A stretch of 64,000 nt of DNA from Brucepastera parasyntrophica (GCF_022376835.1 NZ_CP084606.1:3175033-3239032), one strand, 5' to 3'; numbered from the stretch's first letter, positions 46,164-55,765 are shown. Made by a program: numbers and translations. Notes: generated by a model from the sequence alone, not told the origin.

Positions 46164-46712
46164 TTATGCGGTTACCGCAGGTTCCTTCACGGGAATCAGG
46201 GTACGGATTTCCTGAACTGAATGGGCCCGCGCAATTTCCTTGCCGTCATTATCAAAGAAGATTGCTGTAGGAGCGGAATAAATGCCGAATTCCTGGGCCC
46301 GGCGGAAACCGCCTTCAGTATCAACATCGATCTGTTCCCCCGATATCGGAAGGTTTGCGCAATATTCTTTCACCGCCGGACAATTCGGACAGGTTTTGCG
46401 GAAAAATATCTCATAATGAATGGCTGAATCCGAAGGTTCGGTTACCGCTCTTTGAGGTTCGGAATGGGCCGCAAATGAAGCGGGCTGTTCATGACGGGCT
46501 GTTTCCGCCGGCAGGTGTTCCGCGATCTGGCTTTCATCGGAAACAAAGAGCTTGCGGTGATTGTATTCTTCGCGTTTGCCCCTGTTCCAGTTTCTGACCG
46601 ACCGGTAATAGCCTACGATACGTGCATACACTTCAGTCGGGCTTCCGTGTACATCCTTCATTTCGTCCGTGACTTTTGCAATGTCAAGGTCGATTTCTGC
46701 TAATGTTCTCAT
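46164..46712 (-). CDS. Split NrdD glycyl-radical domain fused to a redoxin domain
   Basis: A 182-residue protein in the nrd operon. Residues 25-53 read PTEVYARIVGYYRSVRNWN, then RGKREEY with His-Arg following. This matches the C-terminal glycyl-radical loop of class III NrdD (RxxGY, then N-x-GK-x-E-E). The likely radical Gly is Gly34. Residues about 96-175 form a thioredoxin/glutaredoxin-like domain with active site CPNC (108-111). The two are joined by a Pro/Ala/Glu-rich linker. GGGGAGGG precedes the ATG at 46712. It is in frame with the NrdD gene but separated by a TAA and 12 codons. Inference: this protein completes the NrdD active site in trans and carries its reductant. Confidence 0.82.
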   Translation of the reverse strand: MRTLAEIDLDIAKVTDEMKDVHGSPTEVYARIVGYYRSVRNWNRGKREEYNHRKLFVSDESQIAEHLPAETARHEQPASFAAHSEPQRAVTEPSDSAIHYEIFFRKTCPNCPAVKEYCANLPISGEQIDVDTEGGFRRAQEFGIYSAPTAIFFDNDGKEIARAHSVQEIRTLIPVKEPAVTA

Positions 46713-46748
46713 AATTATTTCCCTCCCCGGAATTAATATTACAAAATG

Positions 46749-49358
46749 TTACAGGGCTGCTTCCGCCGAAACTGCCATACGGCGTTCCGCTTCAAGCTCC
46801 GCAAGTCTCGCCGCGAGCAGTTCTTCCCGTTCCGCTTTACAGGTCGGACATTCAAAGTGTTCGCCATTAATATACCCATGAACCGAGCATACGGAAAATG
46901 TCGGAGAAATCGAGAAGTAGGGGATACGGTAGTTTGATGCAACAGCCTTTACCAGGTCACGGCACGCTTCCCAGTCTTTTATCGCTTCGCCGAGATATAT
47001 ATGGAAAACGGTTCCTCCGGTATATTTTGTCTGGAGCGCTTCCTGATGGTCGAGCGCTTCAAATACATCAGTTGTAAAATTTACCGGAAGCTGGCTTGAA
47101 TTTGTATAAAAGGGATCATTATCGCCCGAGGCAATAATGTCCGGGTATTTTTGTTTATCATGGCGCGCAAGCCTGTAAGAGGTGCTTTCCGCCGGAGTCG
47201 CTTCAAGGTTAAAAAGATCCCCGGTTTCTTCCTGGAAATCAGCCAGCTTCTGGCGCATATGTTCCAGTACTTTTTCGGCGAACTCCTTTCCCCTTGGATT
47301 TACTATGTCAACCCTGAGGAAATTCATGCATGATTCATTCATGCCGCAAATCCCGATGGTTGAAAAGTGGTTGTTCAAGTGTGAAAGATACCTGCGCGTG
47401 TAGGGGAAGAGTCCTCCCTCGAGAAGCCGTTCTATTACCTTCCGCTTCAGCTGGAGGCTTATTTTTGCCTGTTCCATAAGGTAGTCAAGCCGCGCAAAAT
47501 ACTGGGCTTCGGTTTTTGCGAGATATCCGATCTGCGCCATATTTATGGTAACAACGCCCAGTGATCCGGTGAATTCATCGGAACCGAACAAACCTCCTCC
47601 GCGTTTGCGGAGTTCCCGTTTATCAAGCTGCAGCCGGCAGCACATAGACCGAACATCGCTCGGATTAAGATCTGAATTGATAAAATTCTGGAAGTAAGGG
47701 GTCCCGTACCGGGCAGTCATTTCAAACAGCATCCGCGCATTGTCGCTTGTCCAGTCAAAATCATTGGTAATATTATATGTCGGGATCGGATACTGAAAAC
47801 CCCGCCCTGCGGCGTCGCCTTCTATCATCAATTCGATAAAGATATTATTTATAACATCCATCTCCGGCTGGCACTCACCGTAAGTAAACGCCAATTCTTC
47901 GCCGCCTACAACCGCCTTTTTATCGGCAAGATCGGCGGGACAATTCCAGTCAAGCGTAATATTAGTAAAAGGCGCCTGGGATCCCCAGCGGCTGGGAGTA
48001 TTTACTCCGTAGATAAAGCTCTGCAGGCACTGTTTTACCTCTTTTCTGGACAGATTGTCCTTGCGGACAAAGGGAGCCAGATAGGTATCAAAAGAACTGA
48101 AAGCCTGTGCGCCGGCCCATTCGTTCTGCATAATACCGAGAAAATTAACGATCTGTTGAATAAGGGTCGAAAGGTGACGCGCCGGTTTCGAGGTAATCTT
48201 GTCAGGGACGCCGCCGAGACCTTCTTCAATAAGCTGTCTCAGGGACCAGCCCGCGCAATAACCTGAAAACATTGAAAGATCATGTATATGAAATGCCGCC
48301 GACCGGTGAGCCTCGGCAACTTCTTCAGGATAGATATTCTTAAGCCAGTAATTGGCAGTTACGGTTCCCGAATTGTGCAGAATCAGCCCGCCGAGTGAGA
48401 AATTGACATTCGCATTTTCTTTTACCCGCCAGTCCGACTGTTTTAAATAGCCGTCCATTGTTTCATCAATGTCAAGCATAAGCTTTTCCGCATCCCGGAT
48501 AGCTTCATGGCGCGCACGGTACAGAATATAGGCCTTTGCCGTTTTAACTTCATTTTCCTGAATCAGTACCGATTCAACCGTGTCCTGAATTTCTTCTATA
48601 GCCGGAATGGAATTTGCATGCCGGCCCGCCATCATGGAACGGAGCTGTTCTTCGACAATATCCGAGAGCGCCCTTGTACGTTCCGGGTTTTCCATTCCGT
48701 GAACCGCTTTGAATGCTTTATTGATAGCCTGTTCAATCTTACTGCGGTTGTAGTTGCTTATTTCGCCGGAGCGTTTTACTACGTACTTCAGAAATGAAGC
48801 TGCCTCCGGGTCTTTTGCTGTTCCGAGAAAGTGTTTCCATTCGGGAAATACATTCTGATCCGACGGTTCCGGCTTTTTGTTATCAGTGTTTATTGACATC
48901 GTTTTCTCCCCCACCTGCGTTACCTCTATAATAAACTCATCTATGGTTTCAAATTTTTTATACACAGACGCAAAGCGTATGCAGGCGACCTTATCGACCT
49001 CATTCAGTTTGGCCATAACCAGTTCGCCAAGAACAGGACTTGCTATTTCATGTGAGGCTTTCCCGCACATAACGGCCTGATCTTCAATTTCATTTACTAT
49101 ATTTTCTATTGACATACTTGAAAACGGCCGTTTTTCCAGAGCGCGTTTAATACCCCGTTCAAGTTTTGAACGGTCAAAAGGCTCCCGGCGGCCGTCTTTT
49201 TTGATTACCATAAACTGTTTTTCTTCAATACGTTCATAACTCGTAAAACGGTAGCCGCATCCCAGACATTCCCTTCTTCTACGGATACTTTCCCCGTTCG
49301 CAAGGGTGCGTGATTCTATAACTTTATCATCATAATTGCCGCAATGCGGACACCGCAT
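46749..49358 (-). CDS. nrdD: NrdR-NrdD: transcriptional repressor joined to anaerobic ribonucleotide reductase
   Basis: The first 153 residues are a full NrdR: zinc ribbon (Cys3, Cys6, Cys31, Cys34) and ATP-cone (VIKKDGRREPFDRSKLERGIKRAL). The chain then runs without stop through MSINTDN at 48899 into NrdD of 716 residues. NrdD has its own ATP-cone (KYVVKRSGEISNYNRSKIEQAI), the radical-site region FSGYCAGWSL and RSMCCRLQLD, and the C-terminal zinc knuckle CSVHGYINGEHFECPTC. It ends 29 residues later without the glycyl-radical loop. SD GGGGGAG lies before the ATG at 48899. If the C5 run 48908-48912 lacks a base, NrdR stops at 48883-48885 and the two are separate coupled genes. Start 49358 (MRCPHC) is certain by the zinc ribbon. 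Confidence 0.9.
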   Translation of the reverse strand: MRCPHCGNYDDKVIESRTLANGESIRRRRECLGCGYRFTSYERIEEKQFMVIKKDGRREPFDRSKLERGIKRALEKRPFSSMSIENIVNEIEDQAVMCGKASHEIASPVLGELVMAKLNEVDKVACIRFASVYKKFETIDEFIIEVTQVGEKTMSINTDNKKPEPSDQNVFPEWKHFLGTAKDPEAASFLKYVVKRSGEISNYNRSKIEQAINKAFKAVHGMENPERTRALSDIVEEQLRSMMAGRHANSIPAIEEIQDTVESVLIQENEVKTAKAYILYRARHEAIRDAEKLMLDIDETMDGYLKQSDWRVKENANVNFSLGGLILHNSGTVTANYWLKNIYPEEVAEAHRSAAFHIHDLSMFSGYCAGWSLRQLIEEGLGGVPDKITSKPARHLSTLIQQIVNFLGIMQNEWAGAQAFSSFDTYLAPFVRKDNLSRKEVKQCLQSFIYGVNTPSRWGSQAPFTNITLDWNCPADLADKKAVVGGEELAFTYGECQPEMDVINNIFIELMIEGDAAGRGFQYPIPTYNITNDFDWTSDNARMLFEMTARYGTPYFQNFINSDLNPSDVRSMCCRLQLDKRELRKRGGGLFGSDEFTGSLGVVTINMAQIGYLAKTEAQYFARLDYLMEQAKISLQLKRKVIERLLEGGLFPYTRRYLSHLNNHFSTIGICGMNESCMNFLRVDIVNPRGKEFAEKVLEHMRQKLADFQEETGDLFNLEATPAESTSYRLARHDKQKYPDIIASGDNDPFYTNSSQLPVNFTTDVFEALDHQEALQTKYTGGTVFHIYLGEAIKDWEACRDLVKAVASNYRIPYFSISPTFSVCSVHGYINGEHFECPTCKAEREELLAARLAELEAERRMAVSAEAAL

Positions 49359-49383
49359 TTTTTCCCTCTTCCATGAATTTAGC

Positions 49384-49441
49384 TTCCAGATATAGTGTAC
49401 CGCTTGGCGTGCAAAACAAAATATAACACTATTTATGGGGG
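49384..49441 (-). promoter_or_regulatory. Candidate NrdR boxes upstream of the nrd operon
   Basis: Two sites, 49384-49399 (contains ATATAGTGT) and 49426-49441 (contains ACACTATTT), resemble half of the 16-bp NrdR box (ACAC-ATAT-GTGT type). Their centres are 42 bp apart, about four helical turns. Each matches only one half well, so this is a weak proposal supported mainly by the position before nrdR. Confidence 0.4.
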
Positions 49442-49510
49442 AGCGCAATAGGCGAAATGCAGAAATAAGCAAATTCTTTAAAAGAATGAGGGAATTTCAG
49501 GAACGGTTTT

Positions 49511-50197
49511 TTATTGCGTCAGCTGTTTCCGCCGCTTCTGCCAGAATTCGCGCAATAAAGAGCGGGACCAGCGTGGTAAACCTGTACCATGCGCCGGGAA
49601 TTCCCTTTTTAAGAGAACCTCCCGGGCGTCCCATGCCTGGTTAAGGCCTGACCAGGCTGAAAAAAGCCGGGGGATAAAGGTAATGGTAAGAGACAGCAAA
49701 AAAGCAATATCCGGAAGTTTTACCTGTTTTCCGGTAATTTTTTTCACGGGAAAAAATATACATGAAACTATTTTCTGCAATACATCCTGAATGCCTGAAA
49801 AGGTATACCGTATTTCCATTCCACTGGTTGTCTGGTAAAAAAGACTGCTCGCGAGAAGTACGGCGGCCAGCCTCAGGATATACAGCCCCGACCTTTTCAG
49901 TTCATCCAGAAAAATAAGAGCATCATATGTTTTTCCTGCAAGGCCGAACAGCATAATAAACAGACCATACCACAGAATAATACGCATATTTCTGGCGAAA
50001 ACCGAAAAAGGTGTCCTCACCGCGAATGTCAGTGCCAGCATTATTCCGGCAAGGATAGCTATGATCAGTGCGTTAAGTCTGAAAATAACAATAGTAAACG
50101 CAATAAGAAATGCGAATTTCCAGCCTGCCGGGATACGGTGCAAAAATGTTTTTGCGGGGCGGTATTGGAAAAGTGGAATATACGCTTTCTGTTTCAT
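49511..50197 (-). CDS. bioN: ECF transporter T component, BioN
   Basis: A 228-residue membrane protein of the EcfT/CbiQ family with about five helices and the cytoplasmic signature AWDAREVLL (usually AxxARG). It shares its first base with the end of bioM (one-base overlap at 50197) and completes the lnt-bioY-bioM-bioN set. It couples the ATPase to the biotin-binding BioY. Confidence 0.88.
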   Translation of the reverse strand: MKQKAYIPLFQYRPAKTFLHRIPAGWKFAFLIAFTIVIFRLNALIIAILAGIMLALTFAVRTPFSVFARNMRIILWYGLFIMLFGLAGKTYDALIFLDELKRSGLYILRLAAVLLASSLFYQTTSGMEIRYTFSGIQDVLQKIVSCIFFPVKKITGKQVKLPDIAFLLSLTITFIPRLFSAWSGLNQAWDAREVLLKREFPAHGTGLPRWSRSLLREFWQKRRKQLTQ

Positions 50198-50936
50198 TAC
50201 TCAGGCGCATCCCACACAAGATCACTCAGGCTGTTATACTGCAAAAGGGGATTTCTGATTCCCCATTCCGCAAGGGCCGCTGTCCGGAGAGCCTCCTCCG
50301 GATGTCCGTCATAAACCATTTTGCCCTGAAACAGAATAATCAGCCGGTTTGCCAGGGCGAGTACCTTTTCGACTTCATGGGTCAGGATGAGTATTGTTTT
50401 TCCCTCGGAATGCAGCTGTTTGATTATGCGGTTAACCTGAATAACACCCGGCCAGTCAAGATTTGCATACGGTTCATCGAATATGATAATTTCCGCATCC
50501 ATGGCCAGTATTCCTGCCACCGCGAGCCTTCGTTTTTCTCCCCCGGACAGGGAATGGGCCGGAACGGTTTCTTTTCCCTGCAACCCGGTCCTCTCCAGCA
50601 TTTGCCGGGCTGTTTCGGCAGCATCCTTCCGGGATACTCCCAGATTCCGTGGGCCGAAGGCCACATCCTCAAGGGGGTATCTCCGAGAATCTGGGAGTCG
50701 GCGTCCTGGAAGATCAATCCGACCCTGGCCTGCATTCCGTTTTTTTCTCCAATGTGTATAGAGCCGGAGGTAGGTTTATCAAGTCCTGCAATAAGATTCA
50801 TTAAAACTGTTTTTCCGGAACCGTTTGCCCCGCTTATTACAATACAGTCGCCGGCTGAAATTGAAAAAGAAACATTTTGCAGGGCAAATCCCTGCTGGTC
50901 CGGGAAGCGGCGCGTAAGTGATGTAACTTCAAGCAT
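50197..50936 (-). CDS. bioM: ECF transporter ATPase, BioM (frameshifted)
   Basis: An ABC ATPase of the energy-coupling factor type. The first frame (start 50936) has Walker A GANGSGKT and VGLIFQDADSQILGDTP, then turns to nonsense. The second continues LEDVAFGPRNLG with the signature HSLSGGEKRRLAVAG and Walker B IIIFDEPYANLD, then the switch LTHE. Adding one base in the run 50673-50677 (C5 on the coding strand) restores SQILGDTPLEDVAFGP and a protein of about 246 residues. The fragment 50197-50664 lacks Walker A, so the gene should be read as one. Confidence 0.9.
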
Positions 50937-51485
50937 CTGGAGAAAGGTATCGACGGATTATCGGCCGCAGTTTAAGCGTTATAGGTACAACCGCCGCTAT
51001 TTTTATTGCATCGGCAATAAGAAACGGTACAAAACCTCTTGATATGGCTTCCCCAAAAGTCAGATTAAGATTTTTTTTCATAAAAATTACACCGGGAAAA
51101 TAAATAGCAAGAAAGCCCGCAATCGTTGCGCTCAGGACAATGGGAAAGGCCCTTTTCCAGTCATCCTCATCAGCTTTTTGAACGGCAAAACCTGCGACCA
51201 TGGCGCCTATAAAATATCCGATCAGGTATCCCCCGTGGGGCCGGTTATAGCAACAATCCCGCTCTTTCCTCCAGAAAAGACAGGAAGGCCGAGAAAACCT
51301 GCAATCAGAAAAAGTCCGACAGCCCCGGCTCCCTGCAGCGGACCCAAAAGGAGTCCTGAAAGTATCGCAAAAGCATTCTGCAATACAATCGGAATAGGGC
51401 CGAGCGGTATGGCTATAACGGAACCTGCGCAAATCAGGGCGGCAAACACGGCGGTAAAAACGGATTTCAGGGTAGCGGTTTTCAA
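50929..51485 (-). CDS. bioY: Biotin transporter substrate-binding subunit BioY (frameshifted)
   Basis: A biotin-binding S component with six helices. The first part ([44 protein letters not shown]) starts at TTG 51485, which overlaps the lnt stop (TTGA), with GGAG upstream. After GPTG it goes out of frame. The other frame gives [15 protein letters not shown], so the intact motif is [11 protein letters not shown], a BioY hallmark. One added G in the run 51230-51234 restores about 186 residues. The end overlaps the bioM start by 8 bp. Confidence 0.9.
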
Positions 51486-53083
51486 TTTTTTTCTCCGGCG
51501 GAACGACTGGGATGTATCTGATTACCAATTGTAATAATGATCAGTATAATGAATAGTACAACGGGAAACCAGTCCCCGAAACGCGCATAGAAAGTTGTAA
51601 TATTCGGATAAACGGGAATTTTAATATTGATTGAAGTTTCGGTGAATAAGGGCATGTCAGCCAGCATGATCCCAAGCGGATCGACTACAACGGAATACCC
51701 GCCGTTTGTTGAACGTATAAGCGTTGTCCGCAGTTCAATTGCGCGAAAATAGGCTATCGCAAAGTGCTGATATTCAGCGCTTTCCGTTTTTGACCAGGAG
51801 TCGTTCGTCAGATTTATCAGCAGATTGCTTCCCGTATTATGCAGTTTTGCTGTGAGTGAGGAAAAGGCGTCTTCAAAACAGATAGGAGTTGTAAATAAAA
51901 TATTCTCTCCCTTAACATTCTGGATTGAAAAGGCCTTGAATTCTTTTCCCGGGACCCATCCGCGGGAAAATCCTACCAGGGTATCAAAAAAGTCCCTTAC
52001 CCACTTATATTCAGTGAAAGGCATATATTCGGCAAACGGAACCAGCTGTATTTTTGCGTACCAGTCAAGCTGTTCGCCGTCCGGAGCTATCAACAGCACT
52101 GAATTTGACAGGCCATAGTTTTCATGATCAACAATGACCGGTGAGCCGACGAGAAGGGGCGTGTCTATTTCTTCAAGAAAGGCGGCAAACGGATCGGCCC
52201 GGGGAAATTCATCATAATAATACTTCCGGGTTTCATAGGGGACTGTCAGAACTGATTCACTCCAGATAACAAGGTCTGTTTTTTCCTGTGACTGGGCGAG
52301 CGCCTCCCTGCTCAGTCTCTGCGAAATAAGAAGCGCATTTTCCCGTCCATTGGAATCCCATGAGTCGGCGTTTTGCTGCACCATAACTATCCGTATATCT
52401 GTCTGTTTTTCCGGGGGACGCAGTATCCGGTAAAAACCATAGAATGAAGACAGAATAACAAGAAAGCCGGTAAACAGCGCAATCGGAATGAAATTTTCCC
52501 ATCTGACGGAAATATTTTTATATCCGAGATTCCTGACCGGATAAAAAATGAGAAAGGCTTCTGCAAAGGTGGCTGAAATTAGCGCGAACAAAAAGCTGAT
52601 TCCCCAGGTTCCGGTAATATCAGCAATCTGTATGAGAGGCAGAAAACTTCTGCTGGTCATGATAATCGTTCCCCAGGGATACGCGACGAATCCTATTGAT
52701 TTAAACCATTCCCACAGGGTCCACACCAGGGCAAAAATAAAGGGTTGGGTAAGCCGCGGAAGGGAAAACGCGTATCTGAGTACCCAGCCTACAAGGATGC
52801 CAAGCCCGAAATACGCCAGGGCCGAGGCCCCCAATGTAAAAACGGCAAAATCCTTGAAAAAAGCCAGCCAGAAACTGGAAAAAATATGTACAAGAGACAT
52901 CATAAGTCCGCCGAGGAGTCCGGCTATTCCCCAGCTTTTTGAATGTTTCATCGCAATATACAGCGGAACCAGCGATACAATACCGAAAATCGCCGATCCG
53001 TCTTGAATAAATTCATTCGGTATTCCCAGTGAGAGGAGTATTGCTGATAAAAGAACGCAGAGTAAAGATTTAGGTAATGACAT
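51482..53083 (-). CDS. lnt: Apolipoprotein N-acyltransferase
   Basis: An inner-membrane enzyme of about 533 residues that adds the third acyl chain to lipoproteins. N-terminal helices are followed by the nitrilase-type domain with catalytic Glu (WSESVL), Lys ([12 protein letters not shown]) and Cys (TPICFEDAF). The ATG at 53083 ([10 protein letters not shown]) has AAGG upstream; ATGs at 53107 and 53098 are also possible. It heads the lnt-bioY-bioM-bioN unit and fits a genome with many lipoproteins. Confidence 0.95.
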   Translation of the reverse strand: MSLPKSLLCVLLSAILLSLGIPNEFIQDGSAIFGIVSLVPLYIAMKHSKSWGIAGLLGGLMMSLVHIFSSFWLAFFKDFAVFTLGASALAYFGLGILVGWVLRYAFSLPRLTQPFIFALVWTLWEWFKSIGFVAYPWGTIIMTSRSFLPLIQIADITGTWGISFLFALISATFAEAFLIFYPVRNLGYKNISVRWENFIPIALFTGFLVILSSFYGFYRILRPPEKQTDIRIVMVQQNADSWDSNGRENALLISQRLSREALAQSQEKTDLVIWSESVLTVPYETRKYYYDEFPRADPFAAFLEEIDTPLLVGSPVIVDHENYGLSNSVLLIAPDGEQLDWYAKIQLVPFAEYMPFTEYKWVRDFFDTLVGFSRGWVPGKEFKAFSIQNVKGENILFTTPICFEDAFSSLTAKLHNTGSNLLINLTNDSWSKTESAEYQHFAIAYFRAIELRTTLIRSTNGGYSVVVDPLGIMLADMPLFTETSINIKIPVYPNITTFYARFGDWFPVVLFIILIIITIGNQIHPSRSAGEKN

Positions 53084-53150
53084 AATATTCGCCTTCATTT
53101 TTCGCATTTTTCTTGAATTGTTTCAATATTGCCTCTATTATATTAATGTT

Positions 53151-54308
53151 ATGCACGAAATTGTTTTGCATCACGCGGAAGAATATAATACGGATCCGCT
53201 TGTTGTTACTGTTGCGCCGGGGCGTTTCCATTTGCTTGGAGAACATACCTGGTTTGCCAAAGGGAATACTCTCTCTATGGCAATAAACAATAATCTATAC
53301 CTCGCGGTTTCACAGCGGAGCGATATGAATTACCGGTTGCATTCCGTTTCGCTGGGAGAACGAAAAAAAATTTCTTCCTCAAATTTAAAATACCGCCGTG
53401 AAGACCGATGGGCAAATTCCGTTAAGGTAGTTATATCTTCTTTTATTGAATATGGTATACATATTACCGGCTTAAATTTCACTATTTTTTCAGAAATTCC
53501 TGCAGATGCGGGACTTGGAACGCCAAATGCGCTGAAAGTTGCGACCGGACTGGCTTTAAGGACTCTTTTTGCGCCAAAATTAACGGATGCAACCCTTGTT
53601 TCCCTGCTTGAACGGGCCAATACGAATTTCCTGAAAACCCACGCGCACCGCGCGGATATTCTATGCGCGCTTTTTGCAAAAGAGGGACACTGCGTTAAAA
53701 TAGATAACAGGAAAATATCTTCCGAACTTGTAGCCTTCCCGAAAGAGGATTACTCGATAATACTCACCGATTCCCGTGTCCCCCGCGTACTTGCCCGCGA
53801 AGAACTCGCGCAGCGGATTCAGGAATGTATCCGCGCCTATGAAGTTGTAAAAGAATCACCAGACGCTCCCTCTGATTTCAATCAGTTAACCGAAGTCCAG
53901 CTTGAGGAAATAAGCGGAATAAAAGAATCCGTGCGGAGGAGAGTTGTTTTTATTATGCGGGAATCGGAGCGTGTACATGAGGCGGTGAATGCTCTGAAAA
54001 ATCATGAATATATGCTTTTTTCACGGACGATAATTCATTCTCATGAAGGCCTGCGTGACCGTTTTGAAATTTCCTGCCCCGAACTTGACTGGCTGGTTAA
54101 ACGGGCCCAGGAATTTATTATTCCTGATGCTCCCGATCTGGTTTGCTCACGGATGACGGGAAGAGGTTTCGGCGGCTGTACCTATAGTATTCTCCGTACT
54201 CCGGATATTGAGTCATATAAGCATAAACTTGATGAATATGAACGGATTTTCGGATTTAAACCCATGCTTTATACCGTGTATCCATCTGACGGAGCTGCTG
54301 TTTTATGA
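53151..54308 (+). CDS. Galactokinase-like GHMP kinase with altered motifs
   Basis: A 385-residue protein of the GHMP kinase fold, closest to galactokinase. It has APGRFHLLGEHTWF (usually PGRVNLIGEHTDY), a P-loop-like IPADAGLGTPNAL (usually GLSSSAA), and a C-terminal GRGFGGCTYSIL (GGGFGG type). The Asp that normally fixes the sugar in GEHTD is Trp here. Ser-Ser of motif 2 is Thr-Pro. The base-like Asp of the MDQ site is kept (HRADIL) but without Gln. It may have lost kinase activity or changed substrate. ATG 53151 is chosen by fit of the family start. It is divergent from lnt. Confidence 0.75.
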   Translation: MHEIVLHHAEEYNTDPLVVTVAPGRFHLLGEHTWFAKGNTLSMAINNNLYLAVSQRSDMNYRLHSVSLGERKKISSSNLKYRREDRWANSVKVVISSFIEYGIHITGLNFTIFSEIPADAGLGTPNALKVATGLALRTLFAPKLTDATLVSLLERANTNFLKTHAHRADILCALFAKEGHCVKIDNRKISSELVAFPKEDYSIILTDSRVPRVLAREELAQRIQECIRAYEVVKESPDAPSDFNQLTEVQLEEISGIKESVRRRVVFIMRESERVHEAVNALKNHEYMLFSRTIIHSHEGLRDRFEISCPELDWLVKRAQEFIIPDAPDLVCSRMTGRGFGGCTYSILRTPDIESYKHKLDEYERIFGFKPMLYTVYPSDGAAVL

Positions 54309-54321
54309 TAGAATGTCGTAT

Positions 54322-55059
54322 ATGAAAATTCTACTGACTAATGATGACGGACTTTCCTCCGAAGGAATACAGGCTCTTGCCTCCGTACTCCGTTCAGGCG
54401 GAAACACTGATATATGGATAATCGCACCGTCTGAAAACCGGTCCGCAGTTTCGCATGGAATTACAATGCATGAACCTCTGAGACTGTGGGTGAGGGGAGA
54501 GCAGGAATTCGCCTGTTCAGGGCTTCCGGTTGACTGTGCGATTGTCAGTATGCATGGAATCCTCGGAGGGCGGCCGGACGTAATAATCTCCGGGATAAAT
54601 GCCGGGGCAAATATGGGTACTGACCTTATTTACTCCGGGACCGCCGCCGCGGCCCGACAGGCTGCAATGGCAGGTATTCCGGGAATTGCCGTCAGCCTGG
54701 AATCAGATGACGGTAACTATGTATGGGAACCTCTTGCATTTTTTGTGCAGAAAAATCTCGATACACTGATTTCCCTGTGTGATAAGGATATTTTTCTTAA
54801 CATAAATGCCCGTTCAGGCTTGCAGTACAAGGGAGCCAGACTCACCGGAATATCATACCGGGATTACCGTGACAGCACGGTAATTCATGACGGTCCGGAT
54901 GGCTGCAAGTACAGTTTTTTTTGCCCGGGAAACATTCAAACAGACGGCGACGGGTTTTCAGATTGGGACGCTGTAAAAGAGGGCTATATTTCAGTATCCC
55001 GCGTCCTGGCGCAGCCGGTAAGCGCCCTGTGTGAGAATGATATTGAATTTATCATGTAA
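54322..55059 (+). CDS. surE: 5'-nucleotidase SurE
   Basis: A 245-residue SurE with MKILLTNDDGLSSEGIQAL (metal-binding Asp pair and Gly), ENRSAVSHGITMHEPL, and ISGINAGANMGTDLIYSGTAAAARQA (Asn and active-site loop). It dephosphorylates nucleoside monophosphates and short polyphosphates. The start at 54322 fits the universal SurE beginning; an ATG at 54313 (MSY) is possible. It begins 13 bp after the galactokinase-like gene. No good SD is visible, so it may depend on coupling. Confidence 0.94.
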   Translation: MKILLTNDDGLSSEGIQALASVLRSGGNTDIWIIAPSENRSAVSHGITMHEPLRLWVRGEQEFACSGLPVDCAIVSMHGILGGRPDVIISGINAGANMGTDLIYSGTAAAARQAAMAGIPGIAVSLESDDGNYVWEPLAFFVQKNLDTLISLCDKDIFLNINARSGLQYKGARLTGISYRDYRDSTVIHDGPDGCKYSFFCPGNIQTDGDGFSDWDAVKEGYISVSRVLAQPVSALCENDIEFIM

Positions 55060-55092
55060 GGCGGATTTTCATATCGCAAAACGGGAGGGATT

Positions 55093-55758
55093 ATGAGCGA
55101 TGCAATGAAAGAAGGTATCGGGCTGTACCAAAAAGCAAAGTATAAAGAAGCCCTGGTATCATTCCTTGGTATTCCGAACGGAGAGTCCGGCAGCAATCTT
55201 GAACTCGCATATTTTATCGGGTTATGTTATGCGCGTCTTGAACGTTATGATGATGCGCTGGTTTATCTGGAACAGGTGGTTACCGCAGATTCCGATCTTG
55301 CCAGAGTCTACCAGTGCCGTATGGTTCTGTCCGTTATGTATACTATTACCGGCCGCACCAGGCTCGCCGATTTTGAACTCCGTAAACTTCTTGAGGCGGG
55401 TTATGAATCGCCTCAGGTATTCAGCGCGCTTGGTTATATAGCCTATGAACATTCCAATACCGACCAGGCTTTGGAATGGTATGAAAAAGCCCTTGACCTG
55501 GACGCGGAAAATCCGACGGCATTAAACGGATACGGATATATTCTCGCCGACACCGGCCGTGACTTGAAAAAAGCTTTGACTATGTGCAAAAAGGCCCTTG
55601 AAACTGATCCCGCAAATCCTGCCTACCTTGATTCTCTCGGGTGGACCTATCATAAACTTGGCCTCACGATAGAGGCAAAAACCTATACGCGCAGGGCTCT
55701 TGAGAAGGTTCCGAATAATGATATAATTAAAAATCATTTTGAAGTTATAGCAAAATAA
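55093..55758 (+). CDS. TPR-repeat protein
   Basis: A 221-residue soluble protein built of about five tetratricopeptide repeats (MKEGIGLYQKAKYKEALVSFLGI, FIGLCYARLERYDDALVYLEQVVTADS, LGYIAYEHSNTDQALEWYEKALDLDAENPTALNGYGYILADTGRDLKKALTMCKKALETDPANPAYLDSLGWTYHKLG). It probably mediates protein contacts. It lies 33 bp after surE. Confidence 0.85.
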   Translation: MSDAMKEGIGLYQKAKYKEALVSFLGIPNGESGSNLELAYFIGLCYARLERYDDALVYLEQVVTADSDLARVYQCRMVLSVMYTITGRTRLADFELRKLLEAGYESPQVFSALGYIAYEHSNTDQALEWYEKALDLDAENPTALNGYGYILADTGRDLKKALTMCKKALETDPANPAYLDSLGWTYHKLGLTIEAKTYTRRALEKVPNNDIIKNHFEVIAK

Positions 55759-55765
55759 GAGCTGT

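Noticed and set aside
46712..46749. TAA between NrdD and the radical-redoxin protein as a homopolymer error
   Set aside because: The stop is in the same frame, not a shift, and the 12 codons after it are unlike NrdD. A separate SD and ATG follow. It is treated as real.
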